Assembly: GCF_900163835.1 (NCBI RefSeq)
Contig: NZ_FUKR01000022.1
Coordinates: 124,001 to 188,000 of the forward strand
Length of the DNA stretch: 64,000 nt
Direction: 5' to 3'
Source: Mycetocola reblochoni REB411
GTDB lineage: Bacteria > Actinomycetota > Actinomycetes > Actinomycetales > Microbacteriaceae
Positions 18,001 through 24,023 of the stretch are shown here, piece after piece. How positions within the stretch are numbered: the first letter of the stretch is position 1; every line of letters begins with the position of its first letter. Below the pieces are notes generated by a model. It saw only the letters and a list, made by a program, of their open reading frames with translations, made no database searches and was not told the origin of the DNA. A program made the position numbers and the translations under genes.

Positions 18001-18190
18001 GCGTCGAGCCCTCGTTGACGACGGCGTCGTCGACGAGGGATCCGGTGACGGTGACGCCGGGGGTCGCGGCGAGGGAGGGGGTGGCACCTGCGATGCCGAT
18101 GACGACGAGGGCCAGGGCGAGGACGGACGCGAGCGCGCCGACCATCGTGCTCCTGGCGCTCGCGGGCACACTTCGGGTGTGTACGCGCAC
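15014..18190 (-). CDS. Large cell-wall-anchored surface protein (LAxTG)
   Basis: About 1058 residues. An N-terminal signal peptide (hydrophobic LASVLALALVVIGIAGA, cleavage after PSLA) is followed by ~850 residues of predicted beta-rich repeats of the isopeptide/adhesin type. A SpaA/prealbumin-like module lies near the end (FPLTIRKVDADD, GSYEVVEKRAPAGYALSDE). Next come a ~60-residue Thr/Pro stalk (repeated TPTETPVTPEP units) and a C-terminal LARTG sorting motif, hydrophobic segment and RARRRS tail. LAxTG is the signal of class E sortases in actinobacteria. The GTG at 18190 has TAAGG upstream; a TTG at 18229 is possible. It probably acts in adhesion or envelope structure. Confidence 0.88.
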   Translation of the reverse strand: MRVHTRSVPASARSTMVGALASVLALALVVIGIAGATPSLAATPGVTVTGSLVDDAVVNEGSTQTLKLQYSNSGSDRVEPGSTVDIVLSDNVSIDPATLEVTNEGIASIEQIGNTLRVTFANPMPTTTQGVVELRYTVNTVEKSSKEPISWSVGGETTSVDVTIKNDGDEIANVSDGSGKQTRNGWLGNFVSVADGVVTVADSLIGSPIGYELHLDSKNARSDYPISDTLPEGLSYVADSLSAEITTWDADGLNKSTQPFDVDADLSGSSFATTVNVDGPSRLVLRYSATVADEAARQALQDRLQAEYDTLGEDGGRFGLDLVNTADFGGESKTATVWIGGDVAGPSKPNLGGAFGKSASWGQRTVTAAEDGTLDPAVPISYTLTATLSDWDGSNAYRTLDRNVVISDELVPQLRWADGERVTVSPAGALTPVEFDGTADEFAADEFVGHYAIVGSHFLANLGTDSATSVSITLNAEATSITGLSTGWTNVSDATGYVLPNSATFSYDDDANPERRSADATLVDGDFSNGVHDDSKFSKKAPAGLTASPGEALSIPYTFTIDASEVDLTSSTIVDHVDPAVFDLSDAAIATAAKGATGLYAWWKPLDSGDLDVALTDDGAITVALSEAGVATIAPAISGRLQITLPLTTKPIVGKQTLSVSNSATLIGSDEKALYWSETSTSATSFGDEAETRKSIRDSGDHSWKQSLRAEFDPASGELVQDVYVYDLAFIPHGKYKDVRIIPTLDTMPAGVEFLGFVGADDVDTAERPTTDTVKLDGNLQASYDADSTTVTVENRPGTLLNTTDPVHVYVAVRIVDYTADTPIVNTFGNSQATLVPSNDFPLTIRKVDADDTETVISDPEARFQIQRGDGTVVVDDVFVEDGFLRVTGPDGSPVGVTVTEPGSYEVVEKRAPAGYALSDERVRVTVGEDGRSDVATFLNTRSDEPTPTETPVTPEPTPTETPVTPEPTPTDTPVTPEPTTPATDEPTAGPSGEPSEPASTTSTAPVPDQPAPSTSADADGSDDLARTGASGTGIIALAGALLLAAAALFGLRARRRS

Positions 18191-18690
18191 GGGGGAACGC
18201 CTTACTTTTCGGGGGTTTTGGGGGAACAAACCTCGATGCTACGCCCGGCTCGCATGCCGCCCTGACCATGCGTCGCGGAGTGCTCCCGGGGCCTCCGGCC
18301 CTCGTTCTGTGGTCTGACCAGGGTGATTCGGCGGGTGAGCCGGGGGGTGAGCGTTGGCGCGTCGCCCCCGAAGGGGGGTGATTCCGATTGCGGAACATGC
18401 CGGGGCGGGCGGGCCGTTGTGCTGCGCACCCGGTCCCGGCCCCGCGCGAGGCGACCCCGAGCCGGCTCAGGCCCCGAGCACGAGGCGACCCCGAGCCGGC
18501 TCAGGCCCCGAGCACGAGGCGACCCCGAGCCGGCTCAGGCCCCGAGCACGAGGCGACCCCGAGCCGGCTCAGGCCCCGAGCACGAGGCGACCCCGAGCCG
18601 GCTCAGGCCCCGAGCACGAGGCGACCCCGAGCCGGCTCAGGCCCCGAGCACGGACGCCGTGGGCGTGCCCGCGAGCCGTGCCGTGCTGCC
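18191..18690. other. Gene-free region between surface protein and VIT1 gene
   Basis: About 500 bp without a credible gene. The part next to 18190 must contain the surface-protein promoter, but no clear -35/-10 pair is seen. The rest is dominated by the 34-bp tandem array. Confidence 0.6.
18448..18651. repeat. 34-bp tandem repeat, six identical copies
   Basis: Six perfect head-to-tail copies of a 34-bp unit (starts 18448, 18482, 18516, 18550, 18584, 18618). Each contains the 10-bp palindrome GAGCCGGCTC. There are no unique spacers, so it is not a CRISPR array. It lies in the gap after the VIT1-like gene stop codon (minus strand). Confidence 0.95.
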
Positions 18691-19785
18691 TCAGCCGACG
18701 GAGGTGCCGAAGAGCAGGCCGAGCAGGTACGTGGCGGCGGCCGCGCCCCAGCCGATGCCGAGCTGGCGGAGCCCGCGGCGCAGCGGCGACGCCCCCGACA
18801 GCACGCCGACAGTCGCACCCGTCAGCAGCAGGGCGACGCCGACCAGGCCGGCCGAGGTCAGCACGGCGGCGATGCCCGTGATCCCGAGCAGGTAGGGGAG
18901 GACGGGGATGATCGCGCCGGAGGCGAAGAAGCAGAAGCTCGACAGTGCCGCACCCCACGCGGAGCCGATCTCCTCGTGGTCGTTCTCGTCCTCGGCGTTC
19001 GCGGGCCGGGCGTTGGCCAGCGCCGCCTCGTCGTGCACGCAGTCGCGCCCGTGCAGGACCTCGGCCGCGTGCGCCTCCGCGTCCTGGGGGCTCATGCCCC
19101 GCGCGCGGTACACGAGGGCGAGCTCGTTGGCGTTGACGTCGAGCGCGGGGAGTGCCGCGCGCGTGCTCGGGTCGGGACTGGACGCCGCGAGCAGCTCGCG
19201 CTGAGAGCGCACGGACACGAACTCGCCCGCGCCCATCGAGAGCGCGCCGGCCAGCAGCCCGGCGATCCCCGAGGCGAGGACGACGCTCGTGCTGACGCCG
19301 GTCGCCGCCATCCCGAGGACGAGCGCGAGGTTGGAGACGAGCCCGTCGTTGGCCCCGAACACGGCGGCGCGGAAGGTCCCCGCCATGCGGGCGCGTCCGC
19401 GTGCGGCGAGCCCCCTGATGACCTCCTCGTGGACCTTCTCGTCGGCGACCATCGTGTCGGTCGCGTCGTCGTCGGCGCCGTAGGGCGAGCGCGCCTCCGC
19501 CCGCTGGACGAGCGCGAGCACGAACACCGCGCCGAAGCTCCGGGCGAAGAAGCCGAGCACCCGCGTGCGCAGATCGGGCCGCGGCCGGGGCTCGGCCGCG
19601 GGCCCGAGCAGGTCGAGCCAGTGCTGCTCGTGACGCTTCTCCGCGTCCGCGAGGGCGAGCAGGATCGCCCGCTCCTCTCCGCTTCGTCTCGCCGCGAGGT
19701 CGCGGTAGGTGCTCGCCTCGGCGCGCTCGGCCGCGAGGTGACGACGCCAGCGCCGGATGTCGCTGCCGGAGGGGGTCGCGGTCAC
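18691..19785 (-). CDS. Ferritin-like/VIT1-CCC1 fusion membrane protein (Fe/Mn transport)
   Basis: 364 residues. Residues ~10-95 form a ferritin/rubrerythrin-like helical domain with E...E...H metal-ligand spacing (AAERAEASTYRDLA, DAEKRHEQHW). The C-terminal part is a CCC1/VIT1 transporter domain (VFGANDGLVSNLALVLGMA, AGALSMGAGEFVSVRSQRELL) with five hydrophobic segments. The domain order matches membrane-bound ferritin (MbfA)-type proteins that export iron or manganese. The first ATG gives a normal N-terminus. A role in metal detoxification is inferred from the family. Confidence 0.88.
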   Translation of the reverse strand: MTATPSGSDIRRWRRHLAAERAEASTYRDLAARRSGEERAILLALADAEKRHEQHWLDLLGPAAEPRPRPDLRTRVLGFFARSFGAVFVLALVQRAEARSPYGADDDATDTMVADEKVHEEVIRGLAARGRARMAGTFRAAVFGANDGLVSNLALVLGMAATGVSTSVVLASGIAGLLAGALSMGAGEFVSVRSQRELLAASSPDPSTRAALPALDVNANELALVYRARGMSPQDAEAHAAEVLHGRDCVHDEAALANARPANAEDENDHEEIGSAWGAALSSFCFFASGAIIPVLPYLLGITGIAAVLTSAGLVGVALLLTGATVGVLSGASPLRRGLRQLGIGWGAAAATYLLGLLFGTSVG

Positions 19786-19899
19786 GGGTGCCTTCCCTGT
19801 TGCCGGCGGTCGCCGGGGTCGATGTGCGGAGCGTCGGCCGTGCGGGGTTCGCGCTGGCCTACGCTTGACCCAGGTTATCCGCGGTCGGAGGGGAATGTG

Positions 19900-20325
19900 A
19901 TGGGTGTTGTGACGAGCGTGCTCGCGGCGGGCGACGTCGACTACCAGATGGAGACGACGATCGGCCTCGGCGCGGTCGCCGGCTACGTGATCGCGTCGGT
20001 CGTGGTCTACCTGCTCGCGGCGGTCGCCCTGTGGAAGGTCCTCGACAAGGCGGGCCAGCCCGGCTGGGTGGCCTTCATCCCGGTGGTCAGCTACCTCTTC
20101 GTCCTCCGCGCGGTGCAGCGTCCGTGGTGGTGGTTCCTGCTGATGATGATCCCGGTGGTCAACATCGTCCTCGCCATCATCGTCGCCGTCGATCTCGCGC
20201 GGGTGTTCGGCTTCGGCGCGGTCTTCGGCTTCTTCCTGCTGTTCTGGTTGCCGATCATCGGCTACCTCGTCATCGGTTTCGGCTCGGCCGCGTACCGCCC
20301 CTCCGAGCGTCCCGCGACGTGGTGA
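19900..20325 (+). CDS. DUF5684-like small membrane protein
   Basis: A 141-residue protein with four to five hydrophobic helices. The conserved segment KAGQPGWVAFIPVVSYLF, followed by tryptophan-rich and VDLARVFG parts, is typical of the DUF5684 family, whose function is unknown. The ATG at 19900 has GGAGGGG about 6 nt upstream. The stop overlaps the GTG of the next gene, so it is translationally coupled to the aldo/keto reductase. Confidence 0.75.
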   Translation: MGVVTSVLAAGDVDYQMETTIGLGAVAGYVIASVVVYLLAAVALWKVLDKAGQPGWVAFIPVVSYLFVLRAVQRPWWWFLLMMIPVVNIVLAIIVAVDLARVFGFGAVFGFFLLFWLPIIGYLVIGFGSAAYRPSERPATW

Positions 20326-21263
20326 GCTCGCCGGAGGGCGTCGGGCGGATCGGCCTCGGCCTGGCCGCCGCGGGCAGGCCGGCGTACATCAACCTCGGGC
20401 ACGACGTCGACCAGTCGCCCGGCCTCGGGGTCGAGCAGCTGAGGCGGCGCTGCCACGAGCTGCTCGACCGGGCCTGGGATCTCGGCGTGCGGACCGTCGA
20501 CGCCGCGCGGTCCTACGGCCTTGCCGAGCGGTTCCTCGGCTCGTGGCTGGCCGCCCACGCCGGCAGGAGGGAACAGCTGCTCGTCTCCTCCAAGTGGGGG
20601 TACCGCTACGTCGGCGGGTGGCGGGTCGACGCCGAGGTTCACGAGCGCAAGGACCACGCCCTCGCGGCTTTCCGCGAGCAGTGGCCGATGACGGTCGCGG
20701 AGCTCGGCGGCGAGCCGGACCAGTACCTGGTCCACAGCGTGACGCCCGACAGCCCAGCGCTGGCCGACGCCGGCCTGCTGGCGGCGCTGCAGCGCCTGGC
20801 CGATGGCGGCGTGCGCGTCGGGTTGTCGACCTCGGGACCTCGGCAGGCCGAGGTCGTGCGCCGAGCGCTCGACCTGCCCTCCTCGCCGTTCCGCGTGGTC
20901 CAGTCGACGTGGAACGTGCTCGAGACCTCGGCGGGTCCCGCGCTGGCCGAGGCGTCCGACGCCGGGTGGCGGGTCATGGTGAAGGAGGCGCTCGCGAACG
21001 GGCGGCTGACCGACCGCGGAGACGCGACCGGCCTGCTCGACGCCGCGGCCGCCGCCGGTGTCACGCCGGACGCCCTCGCTCTGCGTGCGGTGCTCGAGCA
21101 GCCGTGGGCGACGATCGTGCTGAGCGGTGCGAGCACCCCGGCGCAGCTCGCGTCGAACCTCGGCGCCCTCGAGGTGGGGGCCGACGCGGTCGCGCGGCTC
21201 GACATCGTGGCCGAGTCTCCGGGGGAGTACTGGCGGCACCGCTCGACGCTCGCCTGGAACTAG
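20322..21263 (+). CDS. Aldo/keto reductase family protein
   Basis: About 313 residues in an aldo/keto reductase-like TIM barrel: DLGVRTVDAARSYG (Asp/Tyr active-site region), LLVSSKWGYR (Lys), YLVHSVTPD (catalytic His position) and GLSTSGPRQ. The GTG at 20322 overlaps the preceding stop codon (GTGA). The physiological substrate is unknown. Confidence 0.83.
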   Translation: MSSPEGVGRIGLGLAAAGRPAYINLGHDVDQSPGLGVEQLRRRCHELLDRAWDLGVRTVDAARSYGLAERFLGSWLAAHAGRREQLLVSSKWGYRYVGGWRVDAEVHERKDHALAAFREQWPMTVAELGGEPDQYLVHSVTPDSPALADAGLLAALQRLADGGVRVGLSTSGPRQAEVVRRALDLPSSPFRVVQSTWNVLETSAGPALAEASDAGWRVMVKEALANGRLTDRGDATGLLDAAAAAGVTPDALALRAVLEQPWATIVLSGASTPAQLASNLGALEVGADAVARLDIVAESPGEYWRHRSTLAWN

Positions 21264-21769
21264 CCCGTGCCGGTCGTCCCCGTCCCGTCTCGCGCCTGAC
21301 CTGACTCCTCCGTTTGCCCCGTCGGAGCGGTCTCCTCCATCGCGGCGGCCGTCAGCGCATCGAAGGAGTCGCGGAGCTGGCCGATGCGGCCCTCGTCCAT
21401 GCCGAGCCTCGCCATGATCGCGGCGGGGATCTCCGCCGCCGAGTCGCGCAGAGCCCGTCCGGCGCCGGTGAGCCGCACATCGAGGACGCGTTCGTCGTCG
21501 CTGTTGCGCCGTCGGGTGACGTAGCCGCTCGCCTCGAGCCGCTTCACCAGGGGTGACAGGGTCGCCTTGTCCAGGCGCAGCTCGCGGGCCAGCTCGGTGA
21601 CGGTCCGTGGGTCCCGCTCCCAGAGGGCGAGGAGGACGAGGTACTGGGGGTGTGTCAGCCCGAGCGGGTCGAGCAGCGGCCGGTAGGCGGACACGATCGC
21701 CCTGGACGCGAGGACGGCCGAGAAGCAGAGCTGGTTCTCGAGCCGGAGGAGGTCGTCGCGTTGGGTCAT
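21260..21769 (-). CDS. MarR/OhrR-family transcriptional regulator
   Basis: A 169-residue winged-helix regulator. The N-terminal stretch LENQLCFSAVLASRAI places a cysteine at residue 15, where OhrR proteins carry the peroxide-sensing Cys. The DNA-binding part includes TVTELARELRLDKATLSPLVKRLEASG and the wing TRRRNSDDERVLDVRLT. The C-terminal ~25 residues are a Thr/Gly/Glu-rich tail. It probably senses organic peroxide or thiol oxidation, but no ohr gene is adjacent. It overlaps the 3' end of the aldo/keto reductase gene by 4 bp (convergent). Confidence 0.85.
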   Translation of the reverse strand: MTQRDDLLRLENQLCFSAVLASRAIVSAYRPLLDPLGLTHPQYLVLLALWERDPRTVTELARELRLDKATLSPLVKRLEASGYVTRRRNSDDERVLDVRLTGAGRALRDSAAEIPAAIMARLGMDEGRIGQLRDSFDALTAAAMEETAPTGQTEESGQARDGTGTTGTG

Positions 21770-21806
21770 GACGTCAGTCTAGACGCGTGTTGGTACGCTA
21801 ATGGTT

Positions 21807-22097
21807 ATGGCCCTAACTAATTCCGACGAGGACGATGCCGGCTCCCGCCCGCCCCGCCCCCGCATCGCAGAGATCGGCTTCGTCAACTGGCTGAACGTCA
21901 CCCTGCGCCGCTACATCGGCCCGCCGCCCGTCGGCCCGTTCGACAAGCCGCTCGTCATCGACACGGCGGGCGCGATCTGCCCGATCTGTCGCGCGCCGAT
22001 GGATGGGCACGAGATCGACCGCTCCGGCGCCCGGACCCGCCTGCACTGCCCGCCGGCGGCCGAGGGTGGGGAAGGGGAGCGGGGAGTCGAGGCCTGA
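21807..22097 (+). CDS. Small zinc-binding-type protein of unknown function
   Basis: 96 residues from the ATG at 21807 (98 from the ATG at 21801). The last third has CPICRAPMDGHE followed by an LHCP segment, a candidate zinc site with three cysteines and a histidine. The rest has no recognised domain. A TACGCT hexamer seven bases before 21807 suggests a leaderless start there. It is divergent from the OhrR-like regulator, so it may be that regulator's target; this is inference from position only. Confidence 0.6.
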   Translation: MALTNSDEDDAGSRPPRPRIAEIGFVNWLNVTLRRYIGPPPVGPFDKPLVIDTAGAICPICRAPMDGHEIDRSGARTRLHCPPAAEGGEGERGVEA

Positions 22098-22169
22098 GCG
22101 CGGGCATGTCCCCCGGAATGGGGACGCAGGGTCGGCGTCATATTTCGGCCGGAATGCGTTCTCTTAGGC

Positions 22170-22310
22170 ATGAAGATCAACAACGACATCCCCAGCCCCC
22201 TCAACCGCGGCGTCGAACTGGACCGCCTGTGCCGCCGCTACGTCGCCGGCGAGCTCGGCAGCGACGAACTGCTGCGCTCGGTCCACGGCATCGCCAAGCG
22301 TGATCACTGA
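22170..22310 (+). CDS. Possible 46-residue small protein
   Basis: A short frame with GC-rich third positions. The C-terminal half LCRRYVAGELGSDELL looks like a small helical protein. It vaguely recalls short antitoxin-like helices, but no defining motif is present. No strong ribosome site is seen. It may be a real small gene just upstream of the tRNA-Arg, or chance. Confidence 0.4.
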   Translation: MKINNDIPSPLNRGVELDRLCRRYVAGELGSDELLRSVHGIAKRDH

Positions 22311-22465
22311 GCCCTCGGCCCGAGCGCCGCGGCCGCCGCATGTCGCGTTGGCAGGGTGCCCTGGCGTCTGGTCGGCCGCGCGGCGCGCCCGCCGGGGTGG
22401 ATTGGCATCTCCCGCACCGCTCCTGTAATGTCATCTCTGGCCGCTGAAAAGCCGGTCCAGAAACT

Positions 22466-22538
22466 GCGCCCGTAGCTCAATGGATAGAGCATCTGACTAC
22501 GGATCAGAAGGTTGGGGGTTCGAGTCCCTCCGGGCGCA
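22466..22538 (+). tRNA. tRNA-Arg(ACG), prophage attachment target
   Basis: Acceptor arms GCGCCCG/CGGGCGC pair. The anticodon loop CTACGGA lies between stems TCTGA and TCAGA (anticodon ACG), with a GTTCGAGTC T-arm. CCA is not encoded. The 3' part from 22505 is identical to the prophage right-end repeat, so the tRNA is rebuilt intact by phage sequence after integration. A34 of this tRNA is the substrate of TadA, encoded at 52876. Confidence 0.96.
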
Positions 22539-22809
22539 CAACACCTGAAGCCCCCCGCGAGAGCGGGGGGTTTTCGTTTGCCCTCACGCCGCTGGCGAGC
22601 CATTCAATCGTGACGCCGCAGGCATCAGCCCACCTGAGCGCATAGGTCAGCGTCGGCTCGGCCTTGCCGCGCTCCCACCCTGAGATCGTTCCGCGCGATA
22701 CGCCGATAATCTCCGCCATTTGCGCCTGCTCCAGCCCGGCAGCTAGCCGGGCCTCTCGCAGTAGCACGCGCAGGCCGAGCGTGATCGTTCTTGGCTGTTC
22801 CATCGTCAT
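22504..22809 (-). CDS. XRE-family phage immunity repressor, 3' end in attL
   Basis: 101 residues in the prophage. An HTH_3 domain spans residues ~14-70 (LREARLAAGLEQAQMAEIIGVSRG, TISGWERGKAEPTL). The last residues (RPEGLEPPTF) are encoded by the antisense of the tRNA 3' end, and the TGA stop uses host base 22504. The ATG is six bases after TAATCT (-10), with the palindrome GCAAGAAATTGC just upstream, so it is probably leaderless and autoregulated. In the reconstructed attP the frame continues 25 more codons (38112-38187) to a TAA that overlaps the integrase start. Repressor identity is inferred from HTH, position and orientation. Confidence 0.82.
   Translation of the reverse strand: MTMEQPRTITLGLRVLLREARLAAGLEQAQMAEIIGVSRGTISGWERGKAEPTLTYALRWADACGVTIEWLASGVRANENPPLSRGASGVVRPEGLEPPTF
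22505..22539. repeat. attL core (35-bp direct repeat)
   Basis: Identical to 38188-38222 over 35 bp, covering the anticodon-stem 3' side to the tRNA end. The bases flanking the repeat differ between the two copies (T versus A on the left, A versus G on the right), so the limits are exact. It overlaps the last codons of the repressor gene. Confidence 0.95.
22551..22579 (+). terminator. Phage-supplied terminator after tRNA-Arg, inside the repressor gene
   Basis: CCCCCCGC and GCGGGGGG arms with a GAGA loop are followed by TTTTCGTTT. This intrinsic terminator on the plus strand replaces the host terminator that integration moved to 38248-38280. It lies wholly within the antisense repressor coding sequence. 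Confidence 0.85.
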
Positions 22810-23276
22810 GAAGCCAGATTAGGCGTCTGTGCAAGAAATTGCGACACGCCGCGTCCAATGCAAACTATCCACATCTGTGGATGGTGCTGTGGACTCATGC
22901 AAGAAATCCGCACACACGAAAGCATTGCGCGCCCACCACCACGGCTCCGCGCCTGACGAGGCGCGGGAACAACTGAACAGCCACAGGGCACACCACGGCC
23001 GGACACAACCGGAACCGAGACACGCGGGACGCTACCGCGAAACAAGATGTGGCCCCGCCGACGCGGGGGGAGCGGTAAAGGCATGTCCGGGCGCTCACCC
23101 CCACAGAGACACCCCCGCGCCGATATCCCGACCGTGACGGCCCCGCCGTGACATAGATCGACCGACGCCTGGCTCCGTGTACCGGAAACCGCGCTCGCGC
23201 TCTACGTCCCCTCCCGCTCTCCAACGAGCTAGGGGGGGACAAAACTCCCTCAACCACCACCATCCCCGGAGTTGAT
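22810..23276. promoter_or_regulatory. Prophage control region: operators, DnaA-box-like pair, hairpins
   Basis: About 465 bp with no convincing gene. It holds the leftward repressor promoter (-10 TAATCT, 22816-22821). The motif TGCAAGAAAT occurs twice (22830-22839 and 22898-22907), the first copy extending to a palindrome. A perfect 16-bp palindrome ATCCACATCTGTGGAT (22867-22882) looks like two inverted DnaA boxes. GC hairpins lie at 22947-22966 and 23053-23068. A rightward early promoter and the packaging site probably also lie here, but neither can be placed. Confidence 0.6.
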
Positions 23277-23432
23277 ATGCCCGAGCACCCCGACTGCCAG
23301 ACCCGCGGCCACCTGAGAGTGAACCGCCCGAACGGCCGCTACTGCCTCCGCTGCAACGCCCGCCTACTCAGCTACACCGAATGGCTCGCCAACCAGCCCC
23401 AGCCCCTCGACCTGAAAGAAGCCACCGCATGA
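23277..23432 (+). CDS. Small prophage zinc-ribbon-like protein
   Basis: 51 residues, first gene of the rightward operon. GGAG lies about 7 nt before the ATG. Cysteines at DC, then YCLRCN (CxxC) with a histidine early in the chain suggest a one-zinc fold. The stop overlaps the next ATG (ATGA), which supports it being real. Function unknown. Confidence 0.65.
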   Translation: MPEHPDCQTRGHLRVNRPNGRYCLRCNARLLSYTEWLANQPQPLDLKEATA

Positions 23433-23617
23433 ACCAGCTCGACCGCCTCACCGGCCTCCCGCTGTTCAAGCCCTACGTTACCCGCCTCTACGACGGCGTG
23501 GAACGGCACTACGTCTGGGCCGCAGCGACCGCCGACCACATCAGCTACCACGAGACCTGGAGCCAAGCCCTGGACGAGCTGGTCGAGCGCACGAGCGTCG
23601 CGGAGGCCACAGCATGA
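23429..23617 (+). CDS. Prophage hypothetical protein
   Basis: 62 residues, coupled by ATGA overlaps to the genes before and after it. It contains TRLYDGVERHYVWAAATADH and no recognised domain. Early-operon position suggests a small accessory protein. Confidence 0.65.
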   Translation: MNQLDRLTGLPLFKPYVTRLYDGVERHYVWAAATADHISYHETWSQALDELVERTSVAEATA

Positions 23618-23730
23618 CCCCCGAGTGGTCGTGGCTGCTGGTCGGTGGCGTGGCCCTCACGATCTGGGCGTGCGTCCTCGACGCCCGCACCATCGGTCAG
23701 CGCATCCGCGATCGGCAGAACCGGCGGTGA
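23614..23730 (+). CDS. Prophage 38-residue membrane protein
   Basis: One hydrophobic helix (WLLVGGVALTIWACVL) followed by a basic tail. Its start overlaps the previous stop (ATGA) and its stop overlaps the HNH gene start (GTGA). This chain of overlaps is the main support. Function unknown. Confidence 0.6.
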   Translation: MTPEWSWLLVGGVALTIWACVLDARTIGQRIRDRQNRR

Positions 23731-24023
23731 GCCGACACCACCGGGCGCAGAAGTGGAGCACCCACAGCCCCCGCCACCGTGCCCGTATCGAGCCGCTGCT
23801 ACCCCTGCCGTGTGTGAACTGTGGACAGCCCGTCTACCGCGAACAGCTCTGGGACGTGGGGCACATCATCGACGCCGAGCGCGGGGGCCGGCCGGTCGCG
23901 GGCAACGTCGGCCCCGCGCACCGTGGCTGCAACCGGCGAGCTGGTGGCAAGCGCGGCGGCACGATCCGCAGCCGTGCGCGTCGGGCAGCGGCGAACCGAG
24001 ACCAGAACCTGCGCGATTGGTGA
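23727..24023 (+). CDS. HNH endonuclease (packaging-associated)
   Basis: 98 residues. HNH features: CVNCGQPV, WDVGHIIDAERGG (His), GNVGPAHRGCN (Asn/His/Cys), i.e. two CxxC-type zinc pairs around the catalytic histidine. The GTG at 23727 overlaps the previous stop and its own stop overlaps the terminase start. HNH proteins directly before the large terminase assist DNA packaging in many cos-type phages, and that role is the best inference here. Confidence 0.85.
   Translation: MSRHHRAQKWSTHSPRHRARIEPLLPLPCVNCGQPVYREQLWDVGHIIDAERGGRPVAGNVGPAHRGCNRRAGGKRGGTIRSRARRAAANRDQNLRDW

Noticed and set aside
18448-18651. 34-bp repeats as a CRISPR array
   Set aside because: Copies are directly adjacent with no unique spacers and no cas genes nearby.
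22829-23137. 102-codon frame in the position of a cro gene
   Set aside because: Starts at a GTG inside the operator, third-position GC is too low for this phage, composition is like antisense, and no DNA-binding motif is seen.
23727-24023. HNH protein as a homing endonuclease or restriction enzyme
   Set aside because: Its overlap with the terminase gene and lack of intron/intein sequences favour a packaging role.
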